Assembly: GCF_026619415.1 (NCBI RefSeq)
Contig: NZ_JAOVZR010000001.1
Span: 2,108,001 to 2,172,000, forward strand
Source: Hoeflea algicola
GTDB lineage: Bacteria > Pseudomonadota > Alphaproteobacteria > Rhizobiales > Rhizobiaceae
Reading direction: 5' to 3'
DNA: 64,000 nucleotides
Position numbers and translations under genes: made by a program. The notes below the pieces were generated by a model, which was not told the origin of the DNA, searched no databases, and was given only the letters and a program-made list of their open reading frames with translations. Positions 26,022 through 34,831 of the stretch are shown here, piece by piece; within the stretch, counting starts at the first letter, position 1, and each line of letters begins with the position of its first letter.

Positions 26022-27179
26022 CTATTCGAACACGATCTCCGGCATGGTCCGGGCACCTTCGCCCGAGAGCGCATCAAGCTCAGCCAGCACCTTGACGGCA
26101 ATGTCGCGATAGGCTTTCGCGTGTGGTCCGTCCGGGGCCGAGGCCACAACAGGCAGGCCGGCATCGGAGGTTTCGCGGATCGACATCGCCAGCGGCACTT
26201 CGCCAAGAAATGGAACATTGATCCGGGATGCTTCCTCGCGGGCGCCGCCATGGCCGAAAATGTCGTGCCGGCCTCCGCAATCGGGACAGACGAAATAGCT
26301 CATGTTCTCGACGATGCCCAACACCGGAACATTCACCTTGGTAAACATGTTGAGCCCCTTGCGGGCATCGATCAACGCCAGGTCCTGCGGCGTCGAGACG
26401 ATCACGGCGCCAGCCAGCGGCACATTCTGCGCCATCGTCAGTTGCGCGTCGCCGGTGCCCGGCGGCATGTCGACCACCAGCATGTCGAGTTCACCCCAGG
26501 CGACCTCACGCAGCATCTGGTTGAGCGCCGAGATCACCATCGGTCCGCGCCAGATCATCGGCGTGTCTTCCTCCACCAGGAAGCCCATCGACATCACCTT
26601 GAGGCCGTAATTCTCCATCGGCTTGAGCAACCGCCCCTCCAGCTGTTCCGGGCGCCCGGAAATACCCAGAAGTCGTGGCATCGACGGGCCATAGATATCG
26701 GCGTCGAGCACACCAACCCGCAGGCCTGTCGCCTGCAGTCCGAGCGCTAGATTGACTGCGGTGGTTGATTTGCCGACGCCGCCCTTGCCCGAGGCGACAG
26801 CAATGATTTTGCCAATGCCCGGTACATCAGTTTTGGTGCGACCCTTTAGGCGTGCAGCAAGCGTGGCGCTGGGGGCTGCCGGTTGCGGTTTGGGTTGTGG
26901 GCTCGGCTGCGCAGGCGCGGCAGCACCAGCTTCACGCGCAGCGGTTAGCGCCACCATCGCGCTTGAAAGCCCCGGAACAGTCTTGGCGGCACGCTCGGCC
27001 GCCTCGCGCAACGGTTCTAGTTCCTGTGCGCGCGCGGCCGGAACCGTCAGCGAAAAATAGGCTTTGCCATCAGCAATGAAGATATCGGACACCAGCCCAA
27101 GATCAACGATGTTGCCTTCGAGATCCGGTCCCTTCACCATCTTCAGCTTGGCCAGGATGTCTTCCTTGGTGACGCTCAC
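26022..27179 (-). CDS. apbC: Mrp/ApbC-type P-loop ATPase, iron-sulfur cluster carrier
   Basis: A 385-residue cytoplasmic ATPase. The N-terminal MIP18-like domain (about 1-75) is followed by an Ala/Pro/Gln linker (about 85-115) and a deviant Walker A motif SGKGGVGKST. Further blocks are VLDADIYGPSMP, VDMPPGTGDAQLT and the Cys pair YFVCPDC, which binds the bridging Fe-S cluster. I chose GTG 27179 because GGAG lies 6-7 bp upstream and the following VTKEDILAKL is a family start. The longer start would add an implausible hydrophobic tail. It supports Fe-S enzyme maturation; the window encodes several such enzymes. Confidence 0.88.
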   Translation of the reverse strand: MSVTKEDILAKLKMVKGPDLEGNIVDLGLVSDIFIADGKAYFSLTVPAARAQELEPLREAAERAAKTVPGLSSAMVALTAAREAGAAAPAQPSPQPKPQPAAPSATLAARLKGRTKTDVPGIGKIIAVASGKGGVGKSTTAVNLALGLQATGLRVGVLDADIYGPSMPRLLGISGRPEQLEGRLLKPMENYGLKVMSMGFLVEEDTPMIWRGPMVISALNQMLREVAWGELDMLVVDMPPGTGDAQLTMAQNVPLAGAVIVSTPQDLALIDARKGLNMFTKVNVPVLGIVENMSYFVCPDCGGRHDIFGHGGAREEASRINVPFLGEVPLAMSIRETSDAGLPVVASAPDGPHAKAYRDIAVKVLAELDALSGEGARTMPEIVFE

Positions 27180-27275
27180 GATGCACTCCGCATTTTCATT
27201 TCGGACCTCTCCCACATAAAGCAGGCGAACTGACAATAAAATGGCATAGCATAACAAAAGGCGGTTTGCCGCAGC

Positions 27276-28307
27276 TCAATTGCGTTGGCTGCGGATCACG
27301 AAAATCGGGACGATCACGGTCAGCATCAACAGCCGCGCAATATGATGCGTGGCTACGAAAGTCGGGTCGATGCCGAGTATGACAGACATCGCCGCCATGG
27401 TTTCCAATCCACCGGGCGCAAAGGCGATCAGCACCGCAATCAGATCCATCCCGGTCATCCAGTGCGCGATGACAGCGAAGAACCCCGCAATCGCCACGCC
27501 GAGCAGGGTCACGAATATCCCGGCACCTAAGGCGCTGCGCATCTGCGCCAGGGTGACGCCGGAAAACCGCGAGCCGATCAGTGCGCCAAGCGAAACAAAG
27601 GCGATCGCCGCCAGCCAGGCCGACATCACGCCATGCACCAGACCGGTTACATGCAACACGATCGAAACCAGCATGCCACCGATCAGATAGGCCGCCGGCA
27701 GCTTGAGACGCTGCAAAACAAATCCGGTAATCCAGGCGATGACAATCATGCCGGCAAGCAATTGGAGCGCGGTTTCGGCAGGCTGCGCCGCCACCCGTTG
27801 CGGAATCTGGCCAGTCAGGCTGATTACCACCGGAACCAGAAGCGTCAGCGCCAGAACCCGCATCGACTGGACGATGCTGACGGTCTTCAGATCCGCCTTC
27901 ACCCCTTCGGTGAGGCCCAGTACATAGCTCAGATGCCCCGGTGACGAAGACAGGAAAGCCGTGGCGCGGTCCATCTGCCAGAACCTTACAAGCGCCGCGC
28001 GGGTCAGGAAGATGATGGCGAACAGACTTGCGGCCAACGACACCAGGGTCAACGGCCAGGACCTCATCGCGGTAAGAACTTCCGGCGTCACCCCCTGCCC
28101 GATTGACAGGCCGAGAACCACGAACACCAGATCGCGCAGCCGTTGCGGCAATGCCGCAGTCCTGATCCCGACGAGCCCGGCCAGCGTCACCGCCATCGCC
28201 GGGCCAGTAAGGAAAGGCGCCGGGAATAACAGCGCGTAGGTGAACCCGGCGCCGGCTGCGGCGATCACAAGCGTGATGAAGGGGGTCTGCCAGGAGCCCG
28301 GTGTCAT
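27276..28307 (-). CDS. AbrB-family integral membrane protein (duplication-type)
   Basis: A 343-residue protein with about ten hydrophobic helices in two repeated halves, as in the AbrB/ammonia-monooxygenase-annotated membrane family (COG3180-like). Gly/Pro-rich repeats appear in each half (LVFVVLGLSIGQGVTPEVL and LGALIGSRFSGVTLAQM). Known members are predicted transporters without a firmly assigned substrate. The gene lies immediately downstream of tctA on the same strand, with about 104 bp between, so a link to carboxylate uptake is possible. The name AbrB here refers to a membrane family, not the Bacillus DNA-binding protein. Confidence 0.8.
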   Translation of the reverse strand: MTPGSWQTPFITLVIAAAGAGFTYALLFPAPFLTGPAMAVTLAGLVGIRTAALPQRLRDLVFVVLGLSIGQGVTPEVLTAMRSWPLTLVSLAASLFAIIFLTRAALVRFWQMDRATAFLSSSPGHLSYVLGLTEGVKADLKTVSIVQSMRVLALTLLVPVVISLTGQIPQRVAAQPAETALQLLAGMIVIAWITGFVLQRLKLPAAYLIGGMLVSIVLHVTGLVHGVMSAWLAAIAFVSLGALIGSRFSGVTLAQMRSALGAGIFVTLLGVAIAGFFAVIAHWMTGMDLIAVLIAFAPGGLETMAAMSVILGIDPTFVATHHIARLLMLTVIVPIFVIRSQRN

Positions 28308-28411
28308 TCGTCATTATCTCCCGAAGGATGGCCAGGCGCGACGCGGCCGTTGCAGGGAATCAGCCGCCGTTCGCCCCATCCTAGAAGGGCCACCACCGGC
28401 AAACCACCCAA

Positions 28412-29947
28412 TCAATCGGGATCTGTGTCGCTGTCGGTGCGTGGCAGCTTGGAGCGGAAGAACCGTCCGGCGACAATCGGCAGAATAAAGCCGAAAAAAG
28501 CGAACGCCCACAGCCCGATTGCCAACGGCGAGGCTACCAGCGTGCTCCACTCCCCATCCGAAATGGTCATCGCCCGTCTCAGATTGGCCTCCATCTGGTT
28601 ACCCAGAAGCACACCCAGAATGACTGGCACCAGCGGCACGTCGAGCTTGCGCAGCACCCACCCGAGCACGCCAAAGAACACCATCACCATCAGATCGAAG
28701 GTCGAGCCGGAAATACCGTAGATGCCGACAAACGAGATCATCGCCACTGCCGGCATCAGATAGCGCGACGGCACCAAAAGCACCCGCACGAAAAGGCTGA
28801 CCATCGGAATGTTCATGATCAACAACATGAAGTTACCAATGAACAGGGCCGCGATCAGCCCCCAGACCACATCCGGGTTGGCGGTAAAGAGCAGCGGACC
28901 GGGGGTGATGTTGAGCGCCAGCAGCATCGCCAGCAGCACCGCAGTCGTGCCCGACCCCGGCACACCGAGCGCCAACATCGGCACCAACGCACCGCCGGCC
29001 GCAGCGTTATTGCCAGCTTCAGGGGCTGCCACGCCACGCGGATCGCCTGTGCCAAAGGTCTTGTCCTTGTCGACCAGCCGCTTTTCCACCGAATAGGCAA
29101 TAAACGATCCCAATGAGGCGCCGGCCCCCGGCAGCACGCCGGCGAGGAAGCCGAGCACTGTCGACCGCGCCATCGTCGGCGCTGTCTGTTTGATCATCGA
29201 CCAGGGCGGGGTTATGCGCCCGAGCTTGACCCCGGAGGCATCGCCCGTGGCCTTGGCAGTGCCGCGGTGTTCGAGAAAGATGAATACTTCCGACAACGCA
29301 AACAGACCGGCGATCGCCACCAGGAAGTCGATACCGTCATACAGATGCACTTCGCCAAAGGAAAAGCGTGGCACGCCGGTCTGACCATCGACACCGATCA
29401 TGGCGATGCCGAGCCCGAGGCCGGCGGCCAGTGCGGCCTTTGCCTGGTTCTTGCTGGCGATGCCACCCAGCGTCGCGAAAGCCAGCGCGAACAGCGCAAA
29501 ATATTCCGCCGGACCGAACAGCAGCGCCACCTTGACCAGCTGCGGCGCCAGGAAAACAAGCCCCCAGGTGGCAAAGAATGCGCCGACAAACGACGCAAGG
29601 CCCGACAGCGCCAGCGCTTCACCGGCCATGCCCTTCTTGGCCATCGGATAGCCATCCAGCGTCGTCATCAAGGCCGGTTCGTCACCGGGGATGTTGAGCA
29701 GGATCGAGGAGATGCGGCCACCATACATGGCGCCGTAGTAGACACTGGTGAGCAGTATCAGCGCCGGAGTTGCCGGCAGCCCCAGCGTAAACGCCAGCGG
29801 AATGAGGATTGCCACCCCGTTGGACGGTCCAAGCCCCGGCAGCGCACCGATGATGGTGCCGAGAAAACAGCCGATCAGCGCCAGACCGAGATTCTGGAAT
29901 GTGAGGGCGATCGAAAACCCGTGTGCAAGTGCGTAAAGACTATCCAT
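28412..29947 (-). CDS. tctA: Tripartite tricarboxylate transporter large membrane subunit TctA
   Basis: A 511-residue inner-membrane subunit with about 11-12 helices. The conserved TctA start (LGCFLGTIIGALPGLGPSNG-like) and the GDEPALMTTLDGYPM and PGAGASLGSFIAY blocks match the family. It forms the translocation channel with TctB and uses the binding protein TctC. It is the third gene of tctC-tctB-tctA, 9 bp after tctB, and the divergent two-component system at 31566 is its likely regulator. Substrate is probably citrate or another carboxylate, but TTT systems vary widely. Confidence 0.93.
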   Translation of the reverse strand: MDSLYALAHGFSIALTFQNLGLALIGCFLGTIIGALPGLGPSNGVAILIPLAFTLGLPATPALILLTSVYYGAMYGGRISSILLNIPGDEPALMTTLDGYPMAKKGMAGEALALSGLASFVGAFFATWGLVFLAPQLVKVALLFGPAEYFALFALAFATLGGIASKNQAKAALAAGLGLGIAMIGVDGQTGVPRFSFGEVHLYDGIDFLVAIAGLFALSEVFIFLEHRGTAKATGDASGVKLGRITPPWSMIKQTAPTMARSTVLGFLAGVLPGAGASLGSFIAYSVEKRLVDKDKTFGTGDPRGVAAPEAGNNAAAGGALVPMLALGVPGSGTTAVLLAMLLALNITPGPLLFTANPDVVWGLIAALFIGNFMLLIMNIPMVSLFVRVLLVPSRYLMPAVAMISFVGIYGISGSTFDLMVMVFFGVLGWVLRKLDVPLVPVILGVLLGNQMEANLRRAMTISDGEWSTLVASPLAIGLWAFAFFGFILPIVAGRFFRSKLPRTDSDTDPD

Positions 29948-29956
29948 GACCCTACC

Positions 29957-30388
29957 TCAAAAGCCCCACGGGCCGCGCGCAAGCGACAAGCCCAGAATGA
30001 GATTGAAAATGACAAAGATGCCGACCGAAATGACGATCCCGGCGATCACCGCCTTGATCGGCGGTGTCCCCAGCCGCCAGGAGAGATAGCCGGCGGCGAC
30101 CGCGGTTGAGACCACGAACCCGGCGATCGGCAGGGCATAGGCATAGGCAATCATCACAACGACGGTGAGACCAACCTCGAACAGCCGGCTGAAATCCGGC
30201 CATTCCGGTTCGTCATCCGGCTTGAGCAGAATCGCCAGGCTGGAAATGCCGACCAGCAGGCCGATGATGATTGGAAATATCTTTGGTCCGACAGGATCGG
30301 AAATGAAGCTTTCCTTGATCAGTGTCGCTTGCCAGATGAAAAATGCTGCCAGCAGGAGGCCAACGCCTCCCATGATCCGGTCGCTCAT
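29957..30388 (-). CDS. tctB: Tripartite tricarboxylate transporter small membrane subunit TctB
   Basis: A 143-residue inner-membrane protein with four predicted helices in the typical TctB pattern: an N-terminal helix (GGVGLLLAAFFIWQAT), then GPKIFPIIIGLLVGISSL, and two helices in the C-terminal half. The acidic loop DDEPEWPDFSRL separates the pairs. It is located between tctC and tctA, and its short length fits the family. Confidence 0.9.
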   Translation of the reverse strand: MSDRIMGGVGLLLAAFFIWQATLIKESFISDPVGPKIFPIIIGLLVGISSLAILLKPDDEPEWPDFSRLFEVGLTVVVMIAYAYALPIAGFVVSTAVAAGYLSWRLGTPPIKAVIAGIVISVGIFVIFNLILGLSLARGPWGF

Positions 30389-30433
30389 GGCGCCCTCCCC
30401 TCCACGGTGACCCGGCGATTGCCGGAACAGTCA

Positions 30434-30462
30434 GCCTCCGCCCGTTGGATACGGGCGAAGGC
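30434..30462 (-). other. Hairpin between tctC and tctB
   Basis: On the minus strand, after the tctC stop, GCCTTCGCCCGT and ACGGGCGGAGGC form a stem of about 12 bp with one mismatch and a 5-nt loop. Such a hairpin often raises the binding-protein level relative to the membrane genes by protecting the 3' end or stopping some transcripts. Confidence 0.6.
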
Positions 30463-30475
30463 TTGGTCCCGATCC

Positions 30476-31459
30476 TTACTGGATCAGGCCGATTTCCTTG
30501 GAAATGGTCGTGATCGAATCGACCGATTCCTGAACGAAAGCCTGGAATTCCGCGCCGCGCAGGTTCAGCGGGGCGAGGCCATTCTGGGCCATCACGCCCT
30601 TCCATTCATCGCTATCGTAAACACCGCCGATGGCGTTGACCCAATAGTCATAGGCTTCGTCGGACATGCCGCCCGGCGCATAGAACCCGCGCCAGTTGGC
30701 GCCGATCACGTCGATGCCCTGCTCCTTGGCAGTCGGAAACGAGGCAAAATCGCCTTCAAGCCGTTCAGGCGCAAGTACTGCCAACACCTTGATGTCGCCG
30801 GAATCGACAAAGCCCTTGGCCTCGGATGCATCGCCCGTAAACGCCTGCACGGAGCCTGCGAGCAATTGCGTGACCGCCTCGCCGCCGCCATCGAAGGCAA
30901 CATACTTGATGGTCCGGACATCATCGATGCCTGCCTTCTTGGCGGCGATCAGCACCTTGAGATGATCCCAGCCACCAACGGCCGACCCACCGGCGATCGA
31001 GACCGAGGTGGGATCCTTCTTGATCATGTCCAGAAGCTCGGGCAGCGTGTTGACCGGCGAATCCTTGGCCACCGCAACGATGCCGTAATCGGCGCCAACC
31101 GCACCGATCCAGCGCACCTGGTCCATGGTGTTGCCGGGATAGGCACCCTGCGCCAGACGAGTGGACGTGGCCGACGATGCGGCGACGATCAGATCGTTGT
31201 CATCATTGCGTTTGTTGACGACTTCAGCGAAGGCCACGCCGCCACCGCCGCCGGCCATGTTGGTGACCTGCATGGTGCCCGGCACAGCCTTGAGATCCTG
31301 CAGCGTCTTGCCGACCTGACGGCAGGTGAAATCCCAGCCGCCGCCGGGGTTGGCCGGTGCAATGCACTCGGTGGCTTCCGGCTCGAACGCGTAGGAAGCT
31401 GCGGTCAGCGAAACGACGGCAACAGCGGTTGCGGCAAGCCGTGTGATAATGTTCTTCAT
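30476..31459 (-). CDS. tctC: Tripartite tricarboxylate transporter substrate-binding protein TctC
   Basis: A 327-residue periplasmic protein with a Sec signal peptide (start MKNIITRLAATAVAVVSLTA, cleavage near ASYA). Blocks IAPANPGGGWDFTCR, NMAGGGGGVAF and the KGVMAQNGLAP region fit the Bug/TctC family, which binds carboxylates. A pair of cysteines (TEC and FTC) lies near the mature N-terminus. The ATG at 31459 has a GGAGGAA site; a longer in-frame start would run across the divergent promoter and was rejected. It is first in tctCBA, and a hairpin lies in its 5' leader. Confidence 0.92.
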   Translation of the reverse strand: MKNIITRLAATAVAVVSLTAASYAFEPEATECIAPANPGGGWDFTCRQVGKTLQDLKAVPGTMQVTNMAGGGGGVAFAEVVNKRNDDNDLIVAASSATSTRLAQGAYPGNTMDQVRWIGAVGADYGIVAVAKDSPVNTLPELLDMIKKDPTSVSIAGGSAVGGWDHLKVLIAAKKAGIDDVRTIKYVAFDGGGEAVTQLLAGSVQAFTGDASEAKGFVDSGDIKVLAVLAPERLEGDFASFPTAKEQGIDVIGANWRGFYAPGGMSDEAYDYWVNAIGGVYDSDEWKGVMAQNGLAPLNLRGAEFQAFVQESVDSITTISKEIGLIQ

Positions 31460-31481
31460 GATTTCCTCCACAATGAAGATG

Positions 31482-31501
31482 CCACCTTTCCTCAAAGGTG
31501 G
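31482..31501. promoter_or_regulatory. Palindrome in the tctC/tctD divergent region
   Basis: A perfect 8-bp inverted repeat CCACCTTT / AAAGGTGG around a CCTC loop sits 23-42 bp upstream of the tctC ATG and 65-84 bp upstream of the tctD ATG. It could be a response-regulator site or an RNA hairpin in the tctC leader. Confidence 0.5.
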
Positions 31502-31565
31502 AATGGTGGCTATGCTAACCGCCAAAGCTGTCAACAAGCTGTCAGCCGGCGGGAGGCCCCAGACC

Positions 31566-32252
31566 ATGCATTTTCTGGTCGTTGAAGACACGGCCGATGT
31601 CGCAGAAGCCATAATCGAACGGCTGGGGCGCGGCGGGCATGCCTGCGACCGGGCTGCTTCGTTGGCCGATGCGATGCATTTTGCCGCAGCCTCGACCTAT
31701 GATCTGGTGATTCTCGACATCAACCTGCCCGACGGTTCAGGCCTGGATTTTCTCAAATGGTTGCGAGGACGACGCAACGCGGTGCCGGTTCTGGTTCTGA
31801 CCGCGCGGCTGGCGGTCGACGACAAGATCGGCGCGCTCGACTTCGGCGCCGATGACTACATGGTCAAACCCTTCGATCTGGGCGAGCTGGAAGCCAGGGT
31901 CCGCGCCATTGTCCGGCGTCGCAGCGGCGAGGCTGGTGCGCGCCTGTCGGCCGGCAATCTCGAATTCGACATGGTGACGCGACTGGCGACCGTGGATGGA
32001 GAACCGCTGTCGTTGACCCCGCGCGAGCAATTGCTGCTGGAGATATTCTTGGCCAACAAGGGGCGTGTGCTCGAAAAAGAAGAGCTGATCATGCGGTTGT
32101 TCGGCATGGATGCCGACGCTGGCCCCAATGCCATCGAGCTCTATGTCGGCCGGCTGCGCCGCAAGCTTTCCGGCGCCGGCATGGAGATCAAGACCCTGCG
32201 CGGCCTCGGCTATCAGGCACGCGCCTGTGAACCCGGACCTGCCTTGCCGTGA
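31566..32252 (+). CDS. tctD: OmpR-family response regulator (TctD-like)
   Basis: A 228-residue regulator. The receiver domain (1-115) has the phosphoacceptor Asp51 in ILDINLPDG and the conserved Lys in VKPFD. A winged-helix output domain (about 125-220) is seen from LTPREQLLLEIF to the GLGYQ terminus. The ATG at 31566 follows GGGAGG. A 4-bp GTGA overlap couples it to the histidine kinase, and it is divergent from tctC, so it likely activates the transporter in response to its substrate. Confidence 0.92.
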   Translation: MHFLVVEDTADVAEAIIERLGRGGHACDRAASLADAMHFAAASTYDLVILDINLPDGSGLDFLKWLRGRRNAVPVLVLTARLAVDDKIGALDFGADDYMVKPFDLGELEARVRAIVRRRSGEAGARLSAGNLEFDMVTRLATVDGEPLSLTPREQLLLEIFLANKGRVLEKEELIMRLFGMDADAGPNAIELYVGRLRRKLSGAGMEIKTLRGLGYQARACEPGPALP

Positions 32253-33676
32253 GCCCACCAGCCGCAATCATTCCATCCGCATCCGCCCACTCGATCGCTT
32301 GGCGACTGACGCTTCTGCTGACACTGCTTTTGACCATTGCCGTGGCCGGCACTGTTTACGCCGCACTGAACTACGGTCAGACCGCGGCCACCCGCGCTTT
32401 CGATCGACTGCTGACCGGCGCGGCGCTGCAGATCGCCGAACGCATCAGTGTCGTCGAGGGCGAAACCGTGATCGATATTCCGCTTTCGGCATTCGGCCTG
32501 CTGTCGCTGGCTTCCGAAGACCGGATCTTTTACCGGATCCTCGGTCCCGATGGCGTGACCCTGACCGGCGACGAGAATTTTCCGTTGCCTGAACAGACCG
32601 CCCCCCGGAATGAACCCTTGCTCTATGACGCCGACTTCTCCGGCGAAGCAGTGCGCGCCATCCGCATGCAGCGTTTTCTCGCCGAGCGCGCGGTGCGTGG
32701 ACCGATTACGGTTGTGGTGGCGCAAACCCTGCGCGCCCGCTCCGAACTCGCCCATGAGATCGTCACCCGGGCGGTGATTGGCGTCGTCATCGCCGGCGGC
32801 GTTACCCTGATCCTGGCCTTGCTCGCCATGCGACTGGCGCTGAGCCCCTTGCGCCGCATCGAACGCGCCATTCTGGCCCGCGACCCGAAGGATCTGACGC
32901 CCTTTACCACCACCACGCCACGCGAAGTCGAGGCGCTGGTCGCCGCCATCAACCGCTTCATGGCGCGACTCGATCGGCGGGTCGGCGCCATGCAGGGGTT
33001 TGTCGCCGACGCTGCTCACCAGATGCGCACACCGATCACCGCGCTGCGCGCCCAGACCGAACTCGCCATGGAGGAAACCGATCCTGGTCGGTTAAAGACG
33101 CTGCAGCGGCGCATCCGCGACCGGGCGATCGGCATCAGCCGGTTAACCGATCAATTGCTATCGCATGCGCTGGTGACGCATCGCGCCGATTCCGCAACGC
33201 TGGCGCTGATTGACCTGCGGCGGGTGGCGGTGGAGGCAGAGCGCGAAGCCCGTCGCACCGGTGGTTCAGAGGGCATCGAACTCGATCTTCCCGACGATCC
33301 GGTGATGGTGACAGGCGATGCCTTCAGCCTGCGCGAAGCCGCCCGAAACCTGCTCACCAACGCGCTGGCCCATGGCCAACCGCCGGTCTGGCTGCGCGTC
33401 AGCATCACCCCCGACAACCGGGCTTTGATCGCCGCCCATGACAGTGGCCCCGGCATGAGCGCTGATCAGTTGAGCCGCATCGGCCAGCGTTTCGCCCGCG
33501 ATACCACCAACCCGCAAAGCGCCGGATTGGGGCTGGCCATCGTTGCCGAGGTTGCCGAGTTTCACCAGGGCTCAATCACCACAGCACGCACAACCGGCGG
33601 CGGCTTTCTGGTCGGTGTCGAATTGCCGCTGGTGCCTCCATCAACGCCTTCCTCACCGGAAACCGGCCTTTCATGA
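32249..33676 (+). CDS. tctE: Sensor histidine kinase (TctE-like)
   Basis: A 475-residue membrane kinase starting at GTG 32249. Two transmembrane helices (about 16-36 and 170-195) frame a periplasmic sensor region. After a HAMP-like linker, the H-box DAAHQMRTP places the phosphoacceptor at His257. N-box ARNLLTNALAHG, G1 HDSGPGMS, and GLGLAIVAEVAEFHQG complete the ATPase domain. It overlaps tctD (GTGA) and the downstream binding-protein gene (ATGA), so all three are probably translated as a coupled unit. Confidence 0.92.
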   Translation: MSPPAAIIPSASAHSIAWRLTLLLTLLLTIAVAGTVYAALNYGQTAATRAFDRLLTGAALQIAERISVVEGETVIDIPLSAFGLLSLASEDRIFYRILGPDGVTLTGDENFPLPEQTAPRNEPLLYDADFSGEAVRAIRMQRFLAERAVRGPITVVVAQTLRARSELAHEIVTRAVIGVVIAGGVTLILALLAMRLALSPLRRIERAILARDPKDLTPFTTTTPREVEALVAAINRFMARLDRRVGAMQGFVADAAHQMRTPITALRAQTELAMEETDPGRLKTLQRRIRDRAIGISRLTDQLLSHALVTHRADSATLALIDLRRVAVEAEREARRTGGSEGIELDLPDDPVMVTGDAFSLREAARNLLTNALAHGQPPVWLRVSITPDNRALIAAHDSGPGMSADQLSRIGQRFARDTTNPQSAGLGLAIVAEVAEFHQGSITTARTTGGGFLVGVELPLVPPSTPSSPETGLS

Positions 33677-34749
33677 CTAATCCCAGGCTCCTCCTTCTGG
33701 GCACGGCCCTGATCACCATTGCCGCGCTACCGGGCAAACCGGAGGCCGCAGAAACGTTGACCCGGTTTGAAGCCGCTTCCGGCAACACCGAACTGGTGAT
33801 CGCCAGCGTCACCGATCTTGATTTCATGCGGCCGCTGATTTCGGCTTTCCAACAGCAGAACCCTGGCATCTCGGTCAGCTATATCGAGGATACGTCCAAC
33901 AGTCTCGACGCCACGGTTTCGAAAGCCTGCAGCGACCGGACATTTTTCGCCGACCTGGTGATCTCCTCATCGATCGCCCAGCAGGTACGCCTGGTCAATG
34001 GCGGCTGCGCCCGCGAGATCGGCAGCCCTGTTCTCGCAGACCTGCCTGACTGGGCACAATGGCGCGGCGAACTGATGGGCCTGACCTATGAGCCGGCGGT
34101 GATCGTTTACAACAGCGCCGAATTCGCCGCCGAAGGTCCGCCCTTGAGCCGGTTCGACCTGATCGACATGATGCGGCAATCCGACAAGCTCAGCGGTCGC
34201 ATCGCCACCTACGATATCGAGGAATCCGGCGTCGGCTATCTGTTCGCCTTTCAGGATTCCACCGAGGCCAGCACCTGGGGACGCCTGATCGAGGGCTTTG
34301 GCCGCAACAACGTCGCCACTTTCTGTTGCAGCTCGGAAGTCATCGACCGGGTCGCCGATGGCCGCGCGCTGATCGGCTACAACGTACTCGGCTCCTATGC
34401 GCTGTCGCGGGCTGAAAAAGACCCGCGCATCGGCGTGGTACTGCCGAGCGATTACACCCTGGTTCTGGCTCGCGCCGGCTATATTCCGCGCGAAGCCCGT
34501 GCGGCGAACGCCGCCCGAGCGTTTTTGGAGCTGGCTCTATCCCCGGCAGGCCGTGCGATCCTTGACGGGGAAACCCGCCTGCTCACACCGCTGAGCGGCC
34601 CCGGCGCCCTGCCCGGACTGACCGACAACAAGGAACCGGCATTACGGCCGATCCCGTTGTCACCGGCGCTGCTGGTATCGCTCGACCGCGCCAAGCGGGC
34701 CCGGTTCCTGTCGCAATGGCGCAAATCGGTGACTCCGCCTTCGCCGTAG
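33673..34749 (+). CDS. Periplasmic binding protein coupled to the TctDE two-component system
   Basis: A 358-residue exported protein, signal peptide about 1-25 (LLLLGTALITIAALPGKPEA), with an extracellular solute-binding fold like the Fe(III)/thiamine type (family 13). Blocks VIASVTDLDFMRPLISAFQQ, VIVYNSAEF and ALSPAGRAIL fit. It starts within the histidine-kinase stop codon (ATGA overlap) and has no ABC permease neighbour. I infer that it acts as an accessory ligand sensor for the kinase rather than as a transporter subunit. A bidirectional terminator follows. Confidence 0.82.
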   Translation: MTNPRLLLLGTALITIAALPGKPEAAETLTRFEAASGNTELVIASVTDLDFMRPLISAFQQQNPGISVSYIEDTSNSLDATVSKACSDRTFFADLVISSSIAQQVRLVNGGCAREIGSPVLADLPDWAQWRGELMGLTYEPAVIVYNSAEFAAEGPPLSRFDLIDMMRQSDKLSGRIATYDIEESGVGYLFAFQDSTEASTWGRLIEGFGRNNVATFCCSSEVIDRVADGRALIGYNVLGSYALSRAEKDPRIGVVLPSDYTLVLARAGYIPREARAANAARAFLELALSPAGRAILDGETRLLTPLSGPGALPGLTDNKEPALRPIPLSPALLVSLDRAKRARFLSQWRKSVTPPSP

Positions 34750-34785
34750 CATCAAACGGTCACAGACCTACCTGAACTGCAAGAA

Positions 34786-34809
34786 GCCGGGCGCATGACA
34801 ACGCCCGGC
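34786..34809. terminator. Bidirectional terminator between convergent genes
   Basis: A perfect stem GCCGGGCG / CGCCCGGC with an 8-nt loop lies in the 82-bp gap between two convergent stop codons. There is a short T-rich stretch on the plus side and weaker T content on the other. Confidence 0.7.
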
Positions 34810-34831
34810 CTCATTATTTCAATGCCTACGG

